A DNA stretch of 64,000 nucleotides, taken from Butyrivibrio sp. LB2008 (GTDB taxonomy: Bacteria; Bacillota; Clostridia; Lachnospirales; Lachnospiraceae). Positions 15,612-25,012 of the stretch are shown here, piece by piece. The stretch covers positions 292,075 through 356,074 of the forward strand of contig NZ_JHXZ01000009.1 of the NCBI RefSeq assembly GCF_000621565.1. Reading direction: 5' to 3'. Each line of letters begins with the position of its first letter. The first letter of the stretch is position 1. Below the pieces are notes generated by a model, which saw only the letters and a list, made by a program, of their open reading frames with translations, did no database searches and was not told where the DNA came from. Made by a program: the position numbers and the translations under genes.

Positions 15612-18519
15612 TAATTTAAAGGAAAAGGTTTTAAAATTCATAACTTCAAGAGCTGTTATTATATCCGGAGTTCTTATCTTATTTGCTTGCGTTCTGATAT
15701 GCAAGCTTTTTGTGCTTCAGATAGTTGAGGGAAAAGAGCACAGAGATTCATTTGTTCAAAAGCAGAATAAGGAAAAGACCATTTCTGCTACCAGAGGTCG
15801 TATTTTTGACAGACAGGGAAAACTTCTTGCACATGATGAACCTGCCAATTCTGTTATGATCGAAGATGTTTTTGATGCTGGAAAACAGAGAAACCAACAG
15901 ATAAATGATACTCTTTGCAGAGTTATTGACCTTATTGAGATGAACGATGACACCATTGATCTTGATGGCTTTGGTATCTCTATGGATGTTATCGCACATA
16001 AATTTGTCTTTTCATCAGAAAAAGATAAAGAAAGAAAAAAATTCCTTAGGGATGTTTATGGACATGTCAAGATAAGTGAACTTGAGGAGGATGAGAAGAA
16101 CAGTACTCCGCTACAGGTAATTGACTATCTTTGCAAAAGATATGAGATCGGTGAGACCAAGGAAAAAAACGGAAAGTCTATATTTGTACCAAGAGCCGGA
16201 TATTCGGATGAAATGGCTTTTAAGCTTGTAGTCATAAGATATAAGATGACCACAAACGGATACCAGAAATATCTTGGTACCACGATCGCATCAAATGTAA
16301 ATGATAAGACGGTTGCTGCTGTTAAGGAAAATCTGGATACATTAAAGGGAATTTCGGTTGAAATGAATACTATGAGGATGTATGAAGATCCTGAGGTTTT
16401 TTCGCCGATTCTTGGTTATACAGGTAAGATCAATGTTGATGAGCTTGATAAGTATTCACAGATCAATCCCGAATACAACATGAATGATATTGTCGGAAAA
16501 AGCGGAATTGAGCAGTCAATGGAGAGCGAACTCCAGGGAAAAAAAGGCTATGAGACCGTGAGCGTTGACAATACCGGTAAGGTTATACAGGTAACCGATC
16601 ATAAGGATCCTGTTGCGGGCAAAGATGTTTATCTGACAATTGATAAGGATCTTAATATAGCCTGTTATAACATCATTGAAAAGAGGCTTGCCAGTATTAT
16701 TACAGATAAGCTCACGACTGCAATGACGGATCCAAATGCAAAGCCTTCCAATTCAAGTGATGTTAAGATTTCTATTTTTGATGTTTATTTTGGACTTTTT
16801 GATAATAATGTCATAGATATATCTCACTTCAGTCAGGCTGATGCAAAAAATAATGAAAAAACGGTATATGAGGCCTTTAAGCAGAAAAAACAATCTGTTA
16901 TCACCGCCTTAAATGAAGAGCTTGTTACCAAGAAGACGCCTTTTAATAAGCTTTCAGGCGAATATAAAGAGTACATAAATCATATAGTGTCAAACCTGTA
17001 TGAAGACGGGATTATTACACCTGATAAGAAGACGGATTTATATAATAACTGGGCAGAAGGAACAATATCTCTTTCAGAGTATATAAGCGGGGCACTTTCG
17101 CAGCAATGGATAGATGCTTCAAAGCTAGCTCTTGAAGATCAGTATGTTGATTCGGATGATACTTTTAATGCCATAGTAAACTACATTTTCGTCGGAAAAG
17201 AGAGCAAGGGTGCCAACGGAACGATTAAGCAATATGGTCTTAACGACGATCATGTTTTTGATACCAGCCTTTATAAATATATGATATATACGGGTGGTGT
17301 TACAGGCACTCAGATATGTAATATCCTGCTTGAACAGGGCATTGTAAACAGTGATAATATCAATCCGGAAGAACTTCAGAGATGGAAGAATGGTGGAAAT
17401 CCATTTGAATTTATGAAGAACCGCATTGCCAATCGTGATATCACTCCGGCACAGCTTGCGATATATCCTTCTACGGCATCCATGGTTATTACGGATGTTA
17501 ATACAGGTGATGTTCTTGCACTTGTTTCGTATCCGGGATATGACAACAATCGTATGGCAAACGGAGCTAATGCAGAGTATTACGCAAAGCTCATGAATGA
17601 TAAGTCCAAGCCCATGTTTAACTATGCTACGATGGATAAATCGGTTCCGGGATCTACATTTAAGATAGTATCTGCAACCGCAGGACTTATGGAAGGAGCT
17701 ATAACTACAACTCAAACACTTCCATGTAGCGGAATATTTATGAAGCTTGGAGACGGACATCCGCCTAAGTGTTGGAAAGGTGGCGGACACGGCTCGCTTA
17801 ATGTTGTCGGTGGAATCAGAAATTCGTGTAACGTATTTTTCTATGAAGTAGGTTATCGTTTGGGATTTAATAGGGAGACCAACAAATATGACAGCGATCT
17901 TGGCTGCGAAAAGCTCAAGAAATATGCCGCCTTATACGGCCTTACAGAAAAATCCGGAGTTGAGATAGAAGAACATACACCTTCAACAGCGAAGGACGAT
18001 GCTGTCCGTGGTGCTATCGGTCAGGATAAGAATAGTTTTACGACTGTAGGACTTGCAAGATATGTCACAACCGTTGCGAACAGTGGAACTTGTTATAATC
18101 TTACTCTTGTTGATAAGATAAAAGATCAGTATGACAATGTTGAAGAGCGAAATGCAACGATCAAAGATAAGATCGATATGAAGAGTGCATATTGGGATGC
18201 ATTACATCTTGGAATGAGACAGGTTGTTATGGATAAGGCTTATTATGCAAAGCTTAATAATGCCGGAATTCCCGTCGCCGGTAAGACCGGAACGGCGCAG
18301 ACCAGTGAACATACACCTAACCACTCTTTGTTTATTGGCTATGCTCCGTATGACAAGCCTCAGATTGCAGTAGCAACCCGAATCGATTATGGTTATACTT
18401 CCAGTTACGCAGCTCAGATCACAAAAGATGTGCTTGAGTGTTATTTCAAAATAACAAGTCTTGACGAGATTCTTTCAGATGGAGAGCATCTGCAGGATGG
18501 TGCTGCGAACGGAGATTGA
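15604..18519 (+). CDS. mrdA: Penicillin-binding protein 2, elongation transpeptidase
   Basis: 971 residues from the chosen start. One N-terminal membrane helix, a dimerisation domain (GYTGKINVDEL, GKSGIEQSMESELQGKKG) and a transpeptidase domain with S684TFK, S741CN and K894TG. Class B PBP of the elongasome; it cross-links the glycan made by RodA, encoded next. Odd: about 245 residues (360-608) lie between the pedestal and the first strand of the transpeptidase domain (YPSTASMVITDVNTGDVLAL). E. coli PBP2 has almost nothing there. Start: TTG 15604 with GAGGAG 11 bp upstream gives MFDNLKEK. ATG 15562 lacks a ribosome site and would overlap mreD by 50 bp. Confidence 0.92.
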   Translation: MFDNLKEKVLKFITSRAVIISGVLILFACVLICKLFVLQIVEGKEHRDSFVQKQNKEKTISATRGRIFDRQGKLLAHDEPANSVMIEDVFDAGKQRNQQINDTLCRVIDLIEMNDDTIDLDGFGISMDVIAHKFVFSSEKDKERKKFLRDVYGHVKISELEEDEKNSTPLQVIDYLCKRYEIGETKEKNGKSIFVPRAGYSDEMAFKLVVIRYKMTTNGYQKYLGTTIASNVNDKTVAAVKENLDTLKGISVEMNTMRMYEDPEVFSPILGYTGKINVDELDKYSQINPEYNMNDIVGKSGIEQSMESELQGKKGYETVSVDNTGKVIQVTDHKDPVAGKDVYLTIDKDLNIACYNIIEKRLASIITDKLTTAMTDPNAKPSNSSDVKISIFDVYFGLFDNNVIDISHFSQADAKNNEKTVYEAFKQKKQSVITALNEELVTKKTPFNKLSGEYKEYINHIVSNLYEDGIITPDKKTDLYNNWAEGTISLSEYISGALSQQWIDASKLALEDQYVDSDDTFNAIVNYIFVGKESKGANGTIKQYGLNDDHVFDTSLYKYMIYTGGVTGTQICNILLEQGIVNSDNINPEELQRWKNGGNPFEFMKNRIANRDITPAQLAIYPSTASMVITDVNTGDVLALVSYPGYDNNRMANGANAEYYAKLMNDKSKPMFNYATMDKSVPGSTFKIVSATAGLMEGAITTTQTLPCSGIFMKLGDGHPPKCWKGGGHGSLNVVGGIRNSCNVFFYEVGYRLGFNRETNKYDSDLGCEKLKKYAALYGLTEKSGVEIEEHTPSTAKDDAVRGAIGQDKNSFTTVGLARYVTTVANSGTCYNLTLVDKIKDQYDNVEERNATIKDKIDMKSAYWDALHLGMRQVVMDKAYYAKLNNAGIPVAGKTGTAQTSEHTPNHSLFIGYAPYDKPQIAVATRIDYGYTSSYAAQITKDVLECYFKITSLDEILSDGEHLQDGAANGD

Positions 18520-18537
18520 TTATTTCTAGGAGAAAAA

Positions 18538-19650
18538 ATGTTAAAAAAATACAAGATAACTGAATATGATTTTTCTCTTGTCGCGATGGTTATAGGACTG
18601 ACATGCTTTGGTATTATGGCTGTCAGTTCCGCCAATTCAGACGCATTGCTTAAACAGCTTGGCGGTATGATCGTCTGTATTGCAATCATGGCATTTGTGT
18701 CACTTCTTGATTACACATATTTAGTTAAGTTTTATTGGGGCTTTTATATTGCAAATCTTGTTCTTTTATATTTGGTTAAAACTCCATTGGGGATTACTCT
18801 TAACGAATCGAGAAGGTGGATAAGGATATTTGGCTTTAGTTTTCAGCCTTCGGAAGCGTCCAAAATTTTATTGATTTTATTTTTTTCGCAGTTTATTATG
18901 AAATATAAGGATAAAGTAAAAAAAATCAGCTTTATCCTTGTTTGCCTTTTATTATTGGCAATACCACTGGTATATATCAAAAAGCAGCCGGATCTTTCGA
19001 CTTGTATCGTAATCTTTATTATTTTTGCGTGCATGTTGGTGATTGCGGGTATGGATTGGAGACTGATTGCTGTTTCCTTGGCTGTAGCCGTTCCTGCGGT
19101 CTGGCTTGGTGTATATGCCGTAAGTAGCGGACATGCAGGCTTTTTGGATGAGTATCAGCAGAATAGAATATTGGCTTGGCTGCATCCGGAGGATTATTCC
19201 ACAACGACAGCATATCAGACGAGCAATTCAATTATAGCCATAGGTTCGGGAATGCTTTATGGCAAGGGGTATAACAACGATGATGTAGGTTCGGTTCTTA
19301 ATTCCGGATTTATTTCAGAGGCTCAGAGTGATTTCATTTTCGCGGTTATCGGCGAGGAGTTTGGTTTTATCGGATGCTGTGCAGTTATTATTGTTCTTTT
19401 ACTTATTGCAATCAGGTGCTTTATGATCTCTCTAAGAGCGAGAGACAAGGCAGGACAGATTATTGCAGCAGGTGTAGGAGCTTGGGTGGGGTTCCAAGGC
19501 TTTTTGAACATTGCTGTTGTAACAGGACTTTTTCCTAATACAGGACTTCCGCTTCCTTTTGTGAGCGCGGGACTTACATCTTTAATGAGTATTTATGCGG
19601 GTATAGGAGTTGTCCTTAATGTCAGATTGCAAAGCAACAAGTATATCTAG
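18538..19650 (+). CDS. rodA: SEDS glycosyltransferase RodA
   Basis: 370 residues with about ten membrane helices. SEDS signatures are present: NESRRWIRIFGFSFQPSEASK, SGFISEAQSDFIFAVIGEE, and TGLFPNTGLPLPFVSAG near the end. SEDS proteins polymerise lipid II. RodA is preferred over FtsW because the gene directly follows mreBCD and PBP2. AGGAG lies 7 bp before the ATG and 18 bp separate it from the PBP2 stop. Nothing odd is seen except the short cytoplasmic tails. Confidence 0.9.
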   Translation: MLKKYKITEYDFSLVAMVIGLTCFGIMAVSSANSDALLKQLGGMIVCIAIMAFVSLLDYTYLVKFYWGFYIANLVLLYLVKTPLGITLNESRRWIRIFGFSFQPSEASKILLILFFSQFIMKYKDKVKKISFILVCLLLLAIPLVYIKKQPDLSTCIVIFIIFACMLVIAGMDWRLIAVSLAVAVPAVWLGVYAVSSGHAGFLDEYQQNRILAWLHPEDYSTTTAYQTSNSIIAIGSGMLYGKGYNNDDVGSVLNSGFISEAQSDFIFAVIGEEFGFIGCCAVIIVLLLIAIRCFMISLRARDKAGQIIAAGVGAWVGFQGFLNIAVVTGLFPNTGLPLPFVSAGLTSLMSIYAGIGVVLNVRLQSNKYI

Positions 19651-19668
19651 GGAGGGTTATAGATAGAA

Positions 19669-20064
19669 ATGAATATTGCGCTTATTGCACACGATGCAAA
19701 AAAGAAGCTTATGCAGAACTTCTGCATCGCTTATAGGGGTATTTTGAGCAAAAATGAGCTTTTTGCCACGGGAACAACGGGCAGACTTATAGAGGAAGTT
19801 ACAAATCTTAGCATCCATAAGTATCTTGCAGGCCACTTGGGTGGTGCTCAGCAACTTGGAGCGGCTATTGAACACAATGAGATCGATCTTGTGATCTTTT
19901 TGAGAGATCCTCTTACTGTTAAATCTCACGAGCCTGACATCAGTAATGTCATGACTCTTTGCGATATGCATAACATACCTGTAGCAACCAATCTTGCTTC
20001 AGCAGAACTGCTTATTAAATCATTGGATAGAGGAGATCTTGAGTGGCGTGAAATGTATAAGTAA
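19669..20064 (+). CDS. mgsA: Methylglyoxal synthase
   Basis: 131 residues, close to the family length. Converts dihydroxyacetone phosphate to methylglyoxal and phosphate. Motifs: [10 protein letters not shown] at the start, the phosphate-binding TGTTGRLI, and GGAQQLGA. The catalytic region is [16 protein letters not shown], and the C-terminal part carries [22 protein letters not shown] lies 12 bp before the ATG, a rather long spacing. Placing this glycolytic bypass gene behind rodA is typical of Clostridia (from memory); no functional link is obvious. Confidence 0.95.
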   Translation: MNIALIAHDAKKKLMQNFCIAYRGILSKNELFATGTTGRLIEEVTNLSIHKYLAGHLGGAQQLGAAIEHNEIDLVIFLRDPLTVKSHEPDISNVMTLCDMHNIPVATNLASAELLIKSLDRGDLEWREMYK

Positions 20065-21022
20065 GACTTGTTCAATCATTATTGCAATGTTGATGCTTTC
20101 ATCTGCATGTCTGAGTGGATGTTCTTCTATTCCTTATGAGGCAAAATATTCTATAGATAAATCGCCTGCAAACAGTAGGGAAAATCTGTATTATCCAACA
20201 TTTGCATCTGATAAATGCGAACCGCAGGACAGATCTTCAGATTCGGGTATGGAAGTAAATGAAGCTGCTTGTGCAGGTTTATTTGATATCAACAGCAGAC
20301 GCACACTTTATGCCAAAAATGTAAATTCAAGAGTCATGCCTGCCAGTCTTACTAAGGTCATGACTACTTATGTTGCACTTAAATATTTCGGTGATCAGCT
20401 TGATAAGGTGCTTACCGCCGATTCTTCAGTCTATGCGAATGAGAGCGGAGCTCAGGCACTTGGCCTTAAAGAGGGTGATTCAATGACTCTCAACGATGCG
20501 CTTCATGTTCTGCTTATTTACTCGGCAAACGATGTGGCGAATCTTATTGCGACCAATCTCGGTGGTTCTATCGAAGGTTTTGCCGATATGATGAATGCCG
20601 AAGCAAAGAAATTAGGCGCAACACAGTCCAATTTTAAGAATCCGAACGGTCTTAATGACATGGATCATTATGTAACCGCTTATGATATGTATCTTATATT
20701 CAGTGCTGCAATGAAGTATGACACTTTCTCTGAGATCATCAGTATGAGTGAGTATAATGCGAAATGGACCGATGCAAGCGGACAGGTACAGGAAAGGTCT
20801 ATTAATAATACAAACGGATATCTTTCAGGTAATGCAAAAGCTCCAAGTGGTGTTACTGTTATAGGTGGTAAAACAGGTACAACAAATGCGGCAGGACACT
20901 GCCTCATATTGCTTGCCAAAGATGGCAAAGGCAATCCGTATATTGCAGTAATTCTGCGTGATACAGACGGTGATACGTTGTATTCTGACATGACTAACAT
21001 GTTAAGTGAAATCGCTAAATAA
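20048..21022 (+). CDS. D-Ala-D-Ala carboxypeptidase, lipoprotein (S11)
   Basis: 324 residues. Family S11 (DacA/DacF type), which trims the terminal D-Ala from peptidoglycan stems. Motifs: S100LTK, S159AN and K275TG, all intact. The N-terminus is a lipoprotein signal with lipobox LSGC at 22-25, so the mature enzyme should be membrane-tethered. The LspA that would process it is encoded 5 kb downstream. Start: GTG at 20048, 12 bp after AGGAG, which overlaps mgsA by 17 bp. TTG at 20039 is the alternative but sits only 3 bp from that site. No C-terminal amphipathic PBP5 domain is present. Confidence 0.88.
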   Translation: MKCISKTCSIIIAMLMLSSACLSGCSSIPYEAKYSIDKSPANSRENLYYPTFASDKCEPQDRSSDSGMEVNEAACAGLFDINSRRTLYAKNVNSRVMPASLTKVMTTYVALKYFGDQLDKVLTADSSVYANESGAQALGLKEGDSMTLNDALHVLLIYSANDVANLIATNLGGSIEGFADMMNAEAKKLGATQSNFKNPNGLNDMDHYVTAYDMYLIFSAAMKYDTFSEIISMSEYNAKWTDASGQVQERSINNTNGYLSGNAKAPSGVTVIGGKTGTTNAAGHCLILLAKDGKGNPYIAVILRDTDGDTLYSDMTNMLSEIAK

Positions 21023-21024
21023 TG

Positions 21025-21053
21025 TTGTCTTTTACCCCCTAATATTTTATAAT
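21025..21053 (+). promoter_or_regulatory. Sigma-A promoter before the P-loop gene
   Basis: TTGTCT at 21025-21030, a 17-bp spacer, and an exact TATAAT at 21048-21053. It begins two bases after the carboxypeptidase stop and gives a leader of about 35 bases. A new transcript (P-loop protein, HlyD-like protein) is thus likely to start here. Confidence 0.65.
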
Positions 21054-21094
21054 TAATATATCGATAAAATACTTACTTGCGGGAGGGTATGCCG

Positions 21095-21514
21095 ATGGTT
21101 CAGTTAATTGTTGGGAAAAAAGGTAAAGGTAAGACCAAATGCTTATTGGACAAGGTAAACACCGAGGTAAAAAATGTTCTCGGATCCGTTGCCTTTCTGG
21201 ATAAGAGTACCAAGCACATGTATGAGCTTAACAATAAGATTCGTCTAATTGTAGTTTCGGAGTTTATGATCACCAATTCCGATGAATTCATTGGTTTCGT
21301 CAGTGGTATTATTTCTCAGGACCACGATCTCCAGCAAATGTATTTTGACAGTTTTTTGAAGATTTCCTGTCTTGAAGGAAAAGATATTTCTCAGACTATC
21401 GACAAACTCGAGAAGCTTGGCGAGAAGTTTAATATTGACTTTGTTCTCAGCCTTTCAATGGATGAGTCAGAGCTTCCGGAAAGTGTCAAATCAAAGGTTG
21501 TTATTTCACTTTAA
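21095..21514 (+). CDS. Small single-domain P-loop protein, function unknown
   Basis: 139 residues. Starts almost at once with a Walker A motif, GKKGKGKT at 7-14 (MVQLIVGKKGKGKTKC). A Walker B-like stretch (QQMYFDSFLKI) and a sensor-like strand (FNIDFVLSLSMDESELP) follow, so the fold looks like a minimal ATPase core. No helicase, kinase or transporter signature is seen. Similar short proteins have been labelled twitching motility PilT in Clostridia, which the sequence does not support. Start: ATG 21095 lies 7 bp after GGAGGG. ATG 21089 and TTG 21077 are badly spaced. It has its own promoter and a strong hairpin after the stop. Confidence 0.75.
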   Translation: MVQLIVGKKGKGKTKCLLDKVNTEVKNVLGSVAFLDKSTKHMYELNNKIRLIVVSEFMITNSDEFIGFVSGIISQDHDLQQMYFDSFLKISCLEGKDISQTIDKLEKLGEKFNIDFVLSLSMDESELPESVKSKVVISL

Positions 21515-21531
21515 TTTAAAGTATGAGATAT

Positions 21532-21558
21532 TTGAGCCGCGGAATAACCGCGGCTCAA
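21532..21558 (+). terminator. 11-bp perfect hairpin between the P-loop and HlyD-like genes
   Basis: TTGAGCCGCGG and CCGCGGCTCAA with a 5-base loop, starting 17 bp after the stop codon. It is GC-rich enough to be very stable but is not followed by a T run, so it may protect or partly terminate the transcript rather than end it fully. Confidence 0.45.
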
Positions 21559-21586
21559 TGTTTGAGTATAAAGAAGGTTAATAAAT

Positions 21587-23167
21587 ATGGCTGGCAAAAA
21601 TAGCCGAAAGATTACAAAATATCCCCAGAATATCAACAACATAAATATCGGTATGGTCTTCTTTGTTGCTGTGGCAATCTACATACTGATAAGCGTGATC
21701 TTATATCTCAAGAGAGATCATATAATCGGTTATCAGGTTATGGAAGGAGCTCTTTCAACCAATAATAGTTACAAAGCTATTGCTCTTAGAAGTGAGAAAA
21801 TCGTTACCGCAGAAAATGCAGGATATGTTTACTATTTTGCTCCCGAAGGACGAAGAGTTGCCGTTAATTCACAGGTCTATACCGTTGATGAATCCGGACA
21901 GCTTCTCGAATATCTTAAATCGCAGGGAGCGGAAGAAGTGGCTCTTACCGACGAGAGTATGGAAGAGGTGAGGTCGCAGATAGTAGATTTTTCTGCTTCT
22001 TTTGATGAGAAGAATTTTTATACCGTATATGATTTTAAGTCTCTTTTGGATGGTACGGTTCAGAAGTTGTCTAATGAAAGTGTACTTCAGAATATCGAAT
22101 CGCTTAATTCAAGCAGTTCCACAAGACAGTCTATCAAGAACAGTACCGCCCAGACTACGGGAATTGTTGTTTATTCAATTGACGGCTATGAGAATCTTAC
22201 TCTAGATGCGATGTCAGCGGATAAGTTTGATGAGTCTAAATATGAGAAACATCAGCTTATAAATAATACACTTGTAAAGGCCGGAGATCCGGTTTATAAG
22301 GTCTGTGACAATGAAGAATGGTCTGTCGTTATTCAGGTTAAAGACGAAGAGCAGGCCAAGGCTCTTGAAGCAGAGCAGTATGTCAAAGTTAAATTTATCA
22401 AGAATCAGGATGAATCAATGGGTAAGGTTTCCTGGTTCACAAATGCTGATGGGGATACCTTCGTACAGCTTTCTTTTACCAATTCAATGATCACGTTCTG
22501 TCGTGACAGATTTCTTGATATTGAGCTTATTACCAAGGATGATACGGGGCTTAAGATTCCCAATTCATCAATTGTTGAGAAGAGTTTCTTTATTGTTCCG
22601 GAGGATTTTGTGACCATAAATCCCGAGAAGAATGCCGAAGTTCTCAGAGATAAGTATGATGAACAGGGAAATAAGACTTCTGAACGGATTGTTTTGTCTA
22701 TCTACGGTGAGAGTGATGATGAGACGGAATATTACATTGATACTGACGTTTTGAGAGCAGGTGATGTGCTGATCAAGCAGGATTCGACGGAGCTTTATAC
22801 CGTAAGCAAGATGCATACGCTGCTTGGAGTATATAATATCAATAAGGGCTATGCTGATTTTAAGCAGATTGAAGTTCTTTATCAAAATGATGAATACTCG
22901 ATAGTTAAGTCCTATACCAATTACGGTCTTAATGTTTATGACTATATAGTTCTTGATGCCGAAGCGGTTGACAAGGATGCTGCGAAGAATTCACAGGGTA
23001 ACGCAGGAAGTTCATCAACAGGTAACAGCATCACCAATGAAACTGCTGATGAACCACAGGAAGTTTATGAAGATTCGGCGGAAAGTGAAGCATCTGTTAT
23101 TGATGAAGCAGAAACCGGATCATCAGAAGCGAATGCCTCGGAAGGCGAAACAACAGGTGAGCAGTGA
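21587..23167 (+). CDS. HlyD-like membrane fusion protein next to sepF
   Basis: 526 residues. A lysine-rich cytoplasmic N-terminus, one membrane helix (about 21-41), then an extracytoplasmic part of barrel-sandwich type (IVTAENAGYVYYFAPEGRRV, TTGIVVYSIDGYENL, LVKAGDPVYKVCDNEEW), which resembles HlyD/RND adaptors. The last 70 residues are S/E/T-rich and probably disordered. No transporter gene is next to it, so a secretion role is doubtful. Similar HlyD-like proteins sit beside sepF in many Clostridia (recalled, not checked). Inference: an envelope or division-linked function. The gene shares the transcript of the P-loop protein and ends before the sepF promoter. Confidence 0.65.
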   Translation: MAGKNSRKITKYPQNINNINIGMVFFVAVAIYILISVILYLKRDHIIGYQVMEGALSTNNSYKAIALRSEKIVTAENAGYVYYFAPEGRRVAVNSQVYTVDESGQLLEYLKSQGAEEVALTDESMEEVRSQIVDFSASFDEKNFYTVYDFKSLLDGTVQKLSNESVLQNIESLNSSSSTRQSIKNSTAQTTGIVVYSIDGYENLTLDAMSADKFDESKYEKHQLINNTLVKAGDPVYKVCDNEEWSVVIQVKDEEQAKALEAEQYVKVKFIKNQDESMGKVSWFTNADGDTFVQLSFTNSMITFCRDRFLDIELITKDDTGLKIPNSSIVEKSFFIVPEDFVTINPEKNAEVLRDKYDEQGNKTSERIVLSIYGESDDETEYYIDTDVLRAGDVLIKQDSTELYTVSKMHTLLGVYNINKGYADFKQIEVLYQNDEYSIVKSYTNYGLNVYDYIVLDAEAVDKDAAKNSQGNAGSSSTGNSITNETADEPQEVYEDSAESEASVIDEAETGSSEANASEGETTGEQ

Positions 23168-23207
23168 GCAGAATCCAATCGATAAGCCATTTTGTTTCAA
23201 TAGCAAT

Positions 23208-23236
23208 TTGACTAAGGAATAAATCTACGATAATAT
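23208..23236 (+). promoter_or_regulatory. Promoter of sepF
   Basis: TTGACT at 23208-23213, a 17-bp spacer and TAATAT at 23231-23236. It lies in the 115-bp gap before sepF and gives a leader of about 40 bases. Confidence 0.6.
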
Positions 23237-23282
23237 TAAGATAGAATTTTGTTGGGATATTATTATGAGGAGCATATAGATA

Positions 23283-23810
23283 ATGAGCGTAATGGATAAG
23301 TTTTTAAAAGCAATACAGCTTACCGGAGATGACGAAGGCGGATATTACGATTCTGATGATATCTACTATGACAGCAATTCCAAGAATGATGTATTTAGCA
23401 ATACGGCTCCAATTGGAAAGGATGTTCCGAGTATCGATCTTTCTGAGGAAAAGAAAAAGGTTACTCCTAAAGTTGTTCCTACCAGATCCAGAAAGTCTTT
23501 ATCGGCTGCCGGTATGGAGGTTTGCGTTATAAAGCCCACATCTGTTGAGGATGCGAGAGAAATTACAGAAACTCTTTTGGCTAATAGGACTGTAGTACTT
23601 AATCTTGAAGGACTTGATGTAGACATAGCCCAGAGAATTATCGATTTTACTTCGGGTTCTACATTTGCTATATCAGGTAATCTTCAGAAAATTTCGAGAT
23701 ATATATTTATCATTACACCTGCATCTGTTGATATTTCAGGTGATTTCCAGAGTATCTTGAGCGGAACATTCGGTGGCGGAATTACAGACGGACCACAGCA
23801 GATAGATTAA
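23283..23810 (+). CDS. sepF: Cell division protein SepF
   Basis: 175 residues. N-terminal membrane-binding amphipathic helix (MSVMDKFLKAIQL), an acidic linker (GDDEGGYYDSDDIYYDS) and the globular SepF core (VCVIKPTSVEDAREITETLL, TVVLNLEGLD, QRIIDFTSGSTFAISGNLQ, RYIFIITPASV). SepF tethers FtsZ to the membrane and assembles into rings. The ATG at 23283 is 10 bp after GAGGAG. Unusually, it is not next to ylmH or divIVA here. It is monocistronic, with its own promoter and a strong terminator. Confidence 0.92.
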   Translation: MSVMDKFLKAIQLTGDDEGGYYDSDDIYYDSNSKNDVFSNTAPIGKDVPSIDLSEEKKKVTPKVVPTRSRKSLSAAGMEVCVIKPTSVEDAREITETLLANRTVVLNLEGLDVDIAQRIIDFTSGSTFAISGNLQKISRYIFIITPASVDISGDFQSILSGTFGGGITDGPQQID

Positions 23811-23818
23811 ATAATCGA

Positions 23819-23854
23819 GGCTGTTGACTTTATTATCATTGTCAACAGCCTTTT
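23819..23854 (+). terminator. Terminator of sepF
   Basis: GGCTGTTGAC and GTCAACAGCC form a 10-bp perfect stem with a 12-base loop, followed by TTTT. Confidence 0.85.
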
Positions 23855-23891
23855 ACTATGAGTGCGGGATAAGCGCATCTGAGGAGAAGTT

Positions 23892-24998
23892 ATGGAAAAG
23901 AGATTAAATGTATGCTATCAGGAAAAGCCCTGTTATGACATTATGTACTGCAAAGATTTCAGCGATCTTGGCGAGGAGATAAAGAAGCTCGGATTCGAAA
24001 ACAGAAGAATCTGCCTTATAACGGATTCAAATGTTGATAAGCTTTATGCAGATGAAGTATGTGATATACTTAATAAAGTTGCAAAGACTGTAATTAAGTG
24101 TGTCATTCCTGCAGGAGAAGAGAACAAGAATCTCGATGAGATAAATAAGATATATGAGCAGCTTATTATAAATCATTATGACAGGCACGATCTGATCGTT
24201 GCTCTCGGAGGCGGAGTTGTCGGAGATATGGCCGGATTTACAGCTGCGACATATTTAAGGGGAATTGATTTTATACAGATTCCCACAACACTTCTTTCAC
24301 AGTCTGACAGCAGTATCGGCGGAAAGACCGGTGTAGATTACAAAGGTTACAAGAACATGGTAGGCGCTTTTTATATGCCACGCCTTGTTTATATGAATAT
24401 CTCAACTCTTAAGACACTTGACGGCAGACAATTTGCTTCGGGCTTTGCCGAGGTTATGAAGCACGGTATTATCAAGGACAGCGAGTTCTATACATGGCTT
24501 ATCGATAACATGTATGAAATAGACGACAGAGATGTTGATACTCTTCTTGAGATGGTTTACAGGAGCTGTCTTGTAAAGAAAGCCGTAGTTGAGAAAGATC
24601 CCACGGAAAAGGGTGAAAGAGCTCTTCTTAACTTTGGCCATACATTAGGTCATGCGATAGAGAAATACAAAAACTTTGAGCTTGCGCACGGCGAGTGCAT
24701 CTCTCTTGGTTTTGTGGCAGCGGCTTTTATTTCATGGAAAAAAGAATTTCTTTCAATGGAAGAATTCTACGAGATAAGAGATATGCTTGTTCCGTTTAAT
24801 CTTCCTATTTCATTGGATTCAATTGATGCAGACGAGGTTATAAAGCTTGCAAAATCCGATAAGAAGGCAGATGGTGATAAGATAAAATTCATTCTCCTTA
24901 AGAAGATCGGAAAAGCATTTATCGATACTTCGGTTACAGAAGACGAGATGAGAGCAGCACTTGATGAATTGGATTGGTCAAAGAAAGCTAACGAATAA
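23892..24998 (+). CDS. aroB: 3-dehydroquinate synthase
   Basis: 368 residues. Second step of the shikimate pathway (DAHP to 3-dehydroquinate), NAD- and metal-dependent. Motifs: PAGEENKNLDEI, ALGGGVVGDMAGFTAATYLR, PTTLLSQSDSSIGGKTGVD and the NMVGAFYMP segment. The metal-binding NFGHTLGHAIE and AHGECISLGF carry the ligand histidines. GAGGAG lies 5 bp upstream of the ATG. Other aro genes are not nearby. It probably heads a short operon with lspA and rluD, since the gaps are 14 and 36 bp. Confidence 0.95.
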   Translation: MEKRLNVCYQEKPCYDIMYCKDFSDLGEEIKKLGFENRRICLITDSNVDKLYADEVCDILNKVAKTVIKCVIPAGEENKNLDEINKIYEQLIINHYDRHDLIVALGGGVVGDMAGFTAATYLRGIDFIQIPTTLLSQSDSSIGGKTGVDYKGYKNMVGAFYMPRLVYMNISTLKTLDGRQFASGFAEVMKHGIIKDSEFYTWLIDNMYEIDDRDVDTLLEMVYRSCLVKKAVVEKDPTEKGERALLNFGHTLGHAIEKYKNFELAHGECISLGFVAAAFISWKKEFLSMEEFYEIRDMLVPFNLPISLDSIDADEVIKLAKSDKKADGDKIKFILLKKIGKAFIDTSVTEDEMRAALDELDWSKKANE

Positions 24999-25012
24999 TA
25001 CAGAGGTTTATT

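Noticed and set aside
17125..17790. 221-codon leftward frame inside the PBP2 gene
   Set aside because: Antisense shadow; cysteine- and isoleucine-rich without known motifs.
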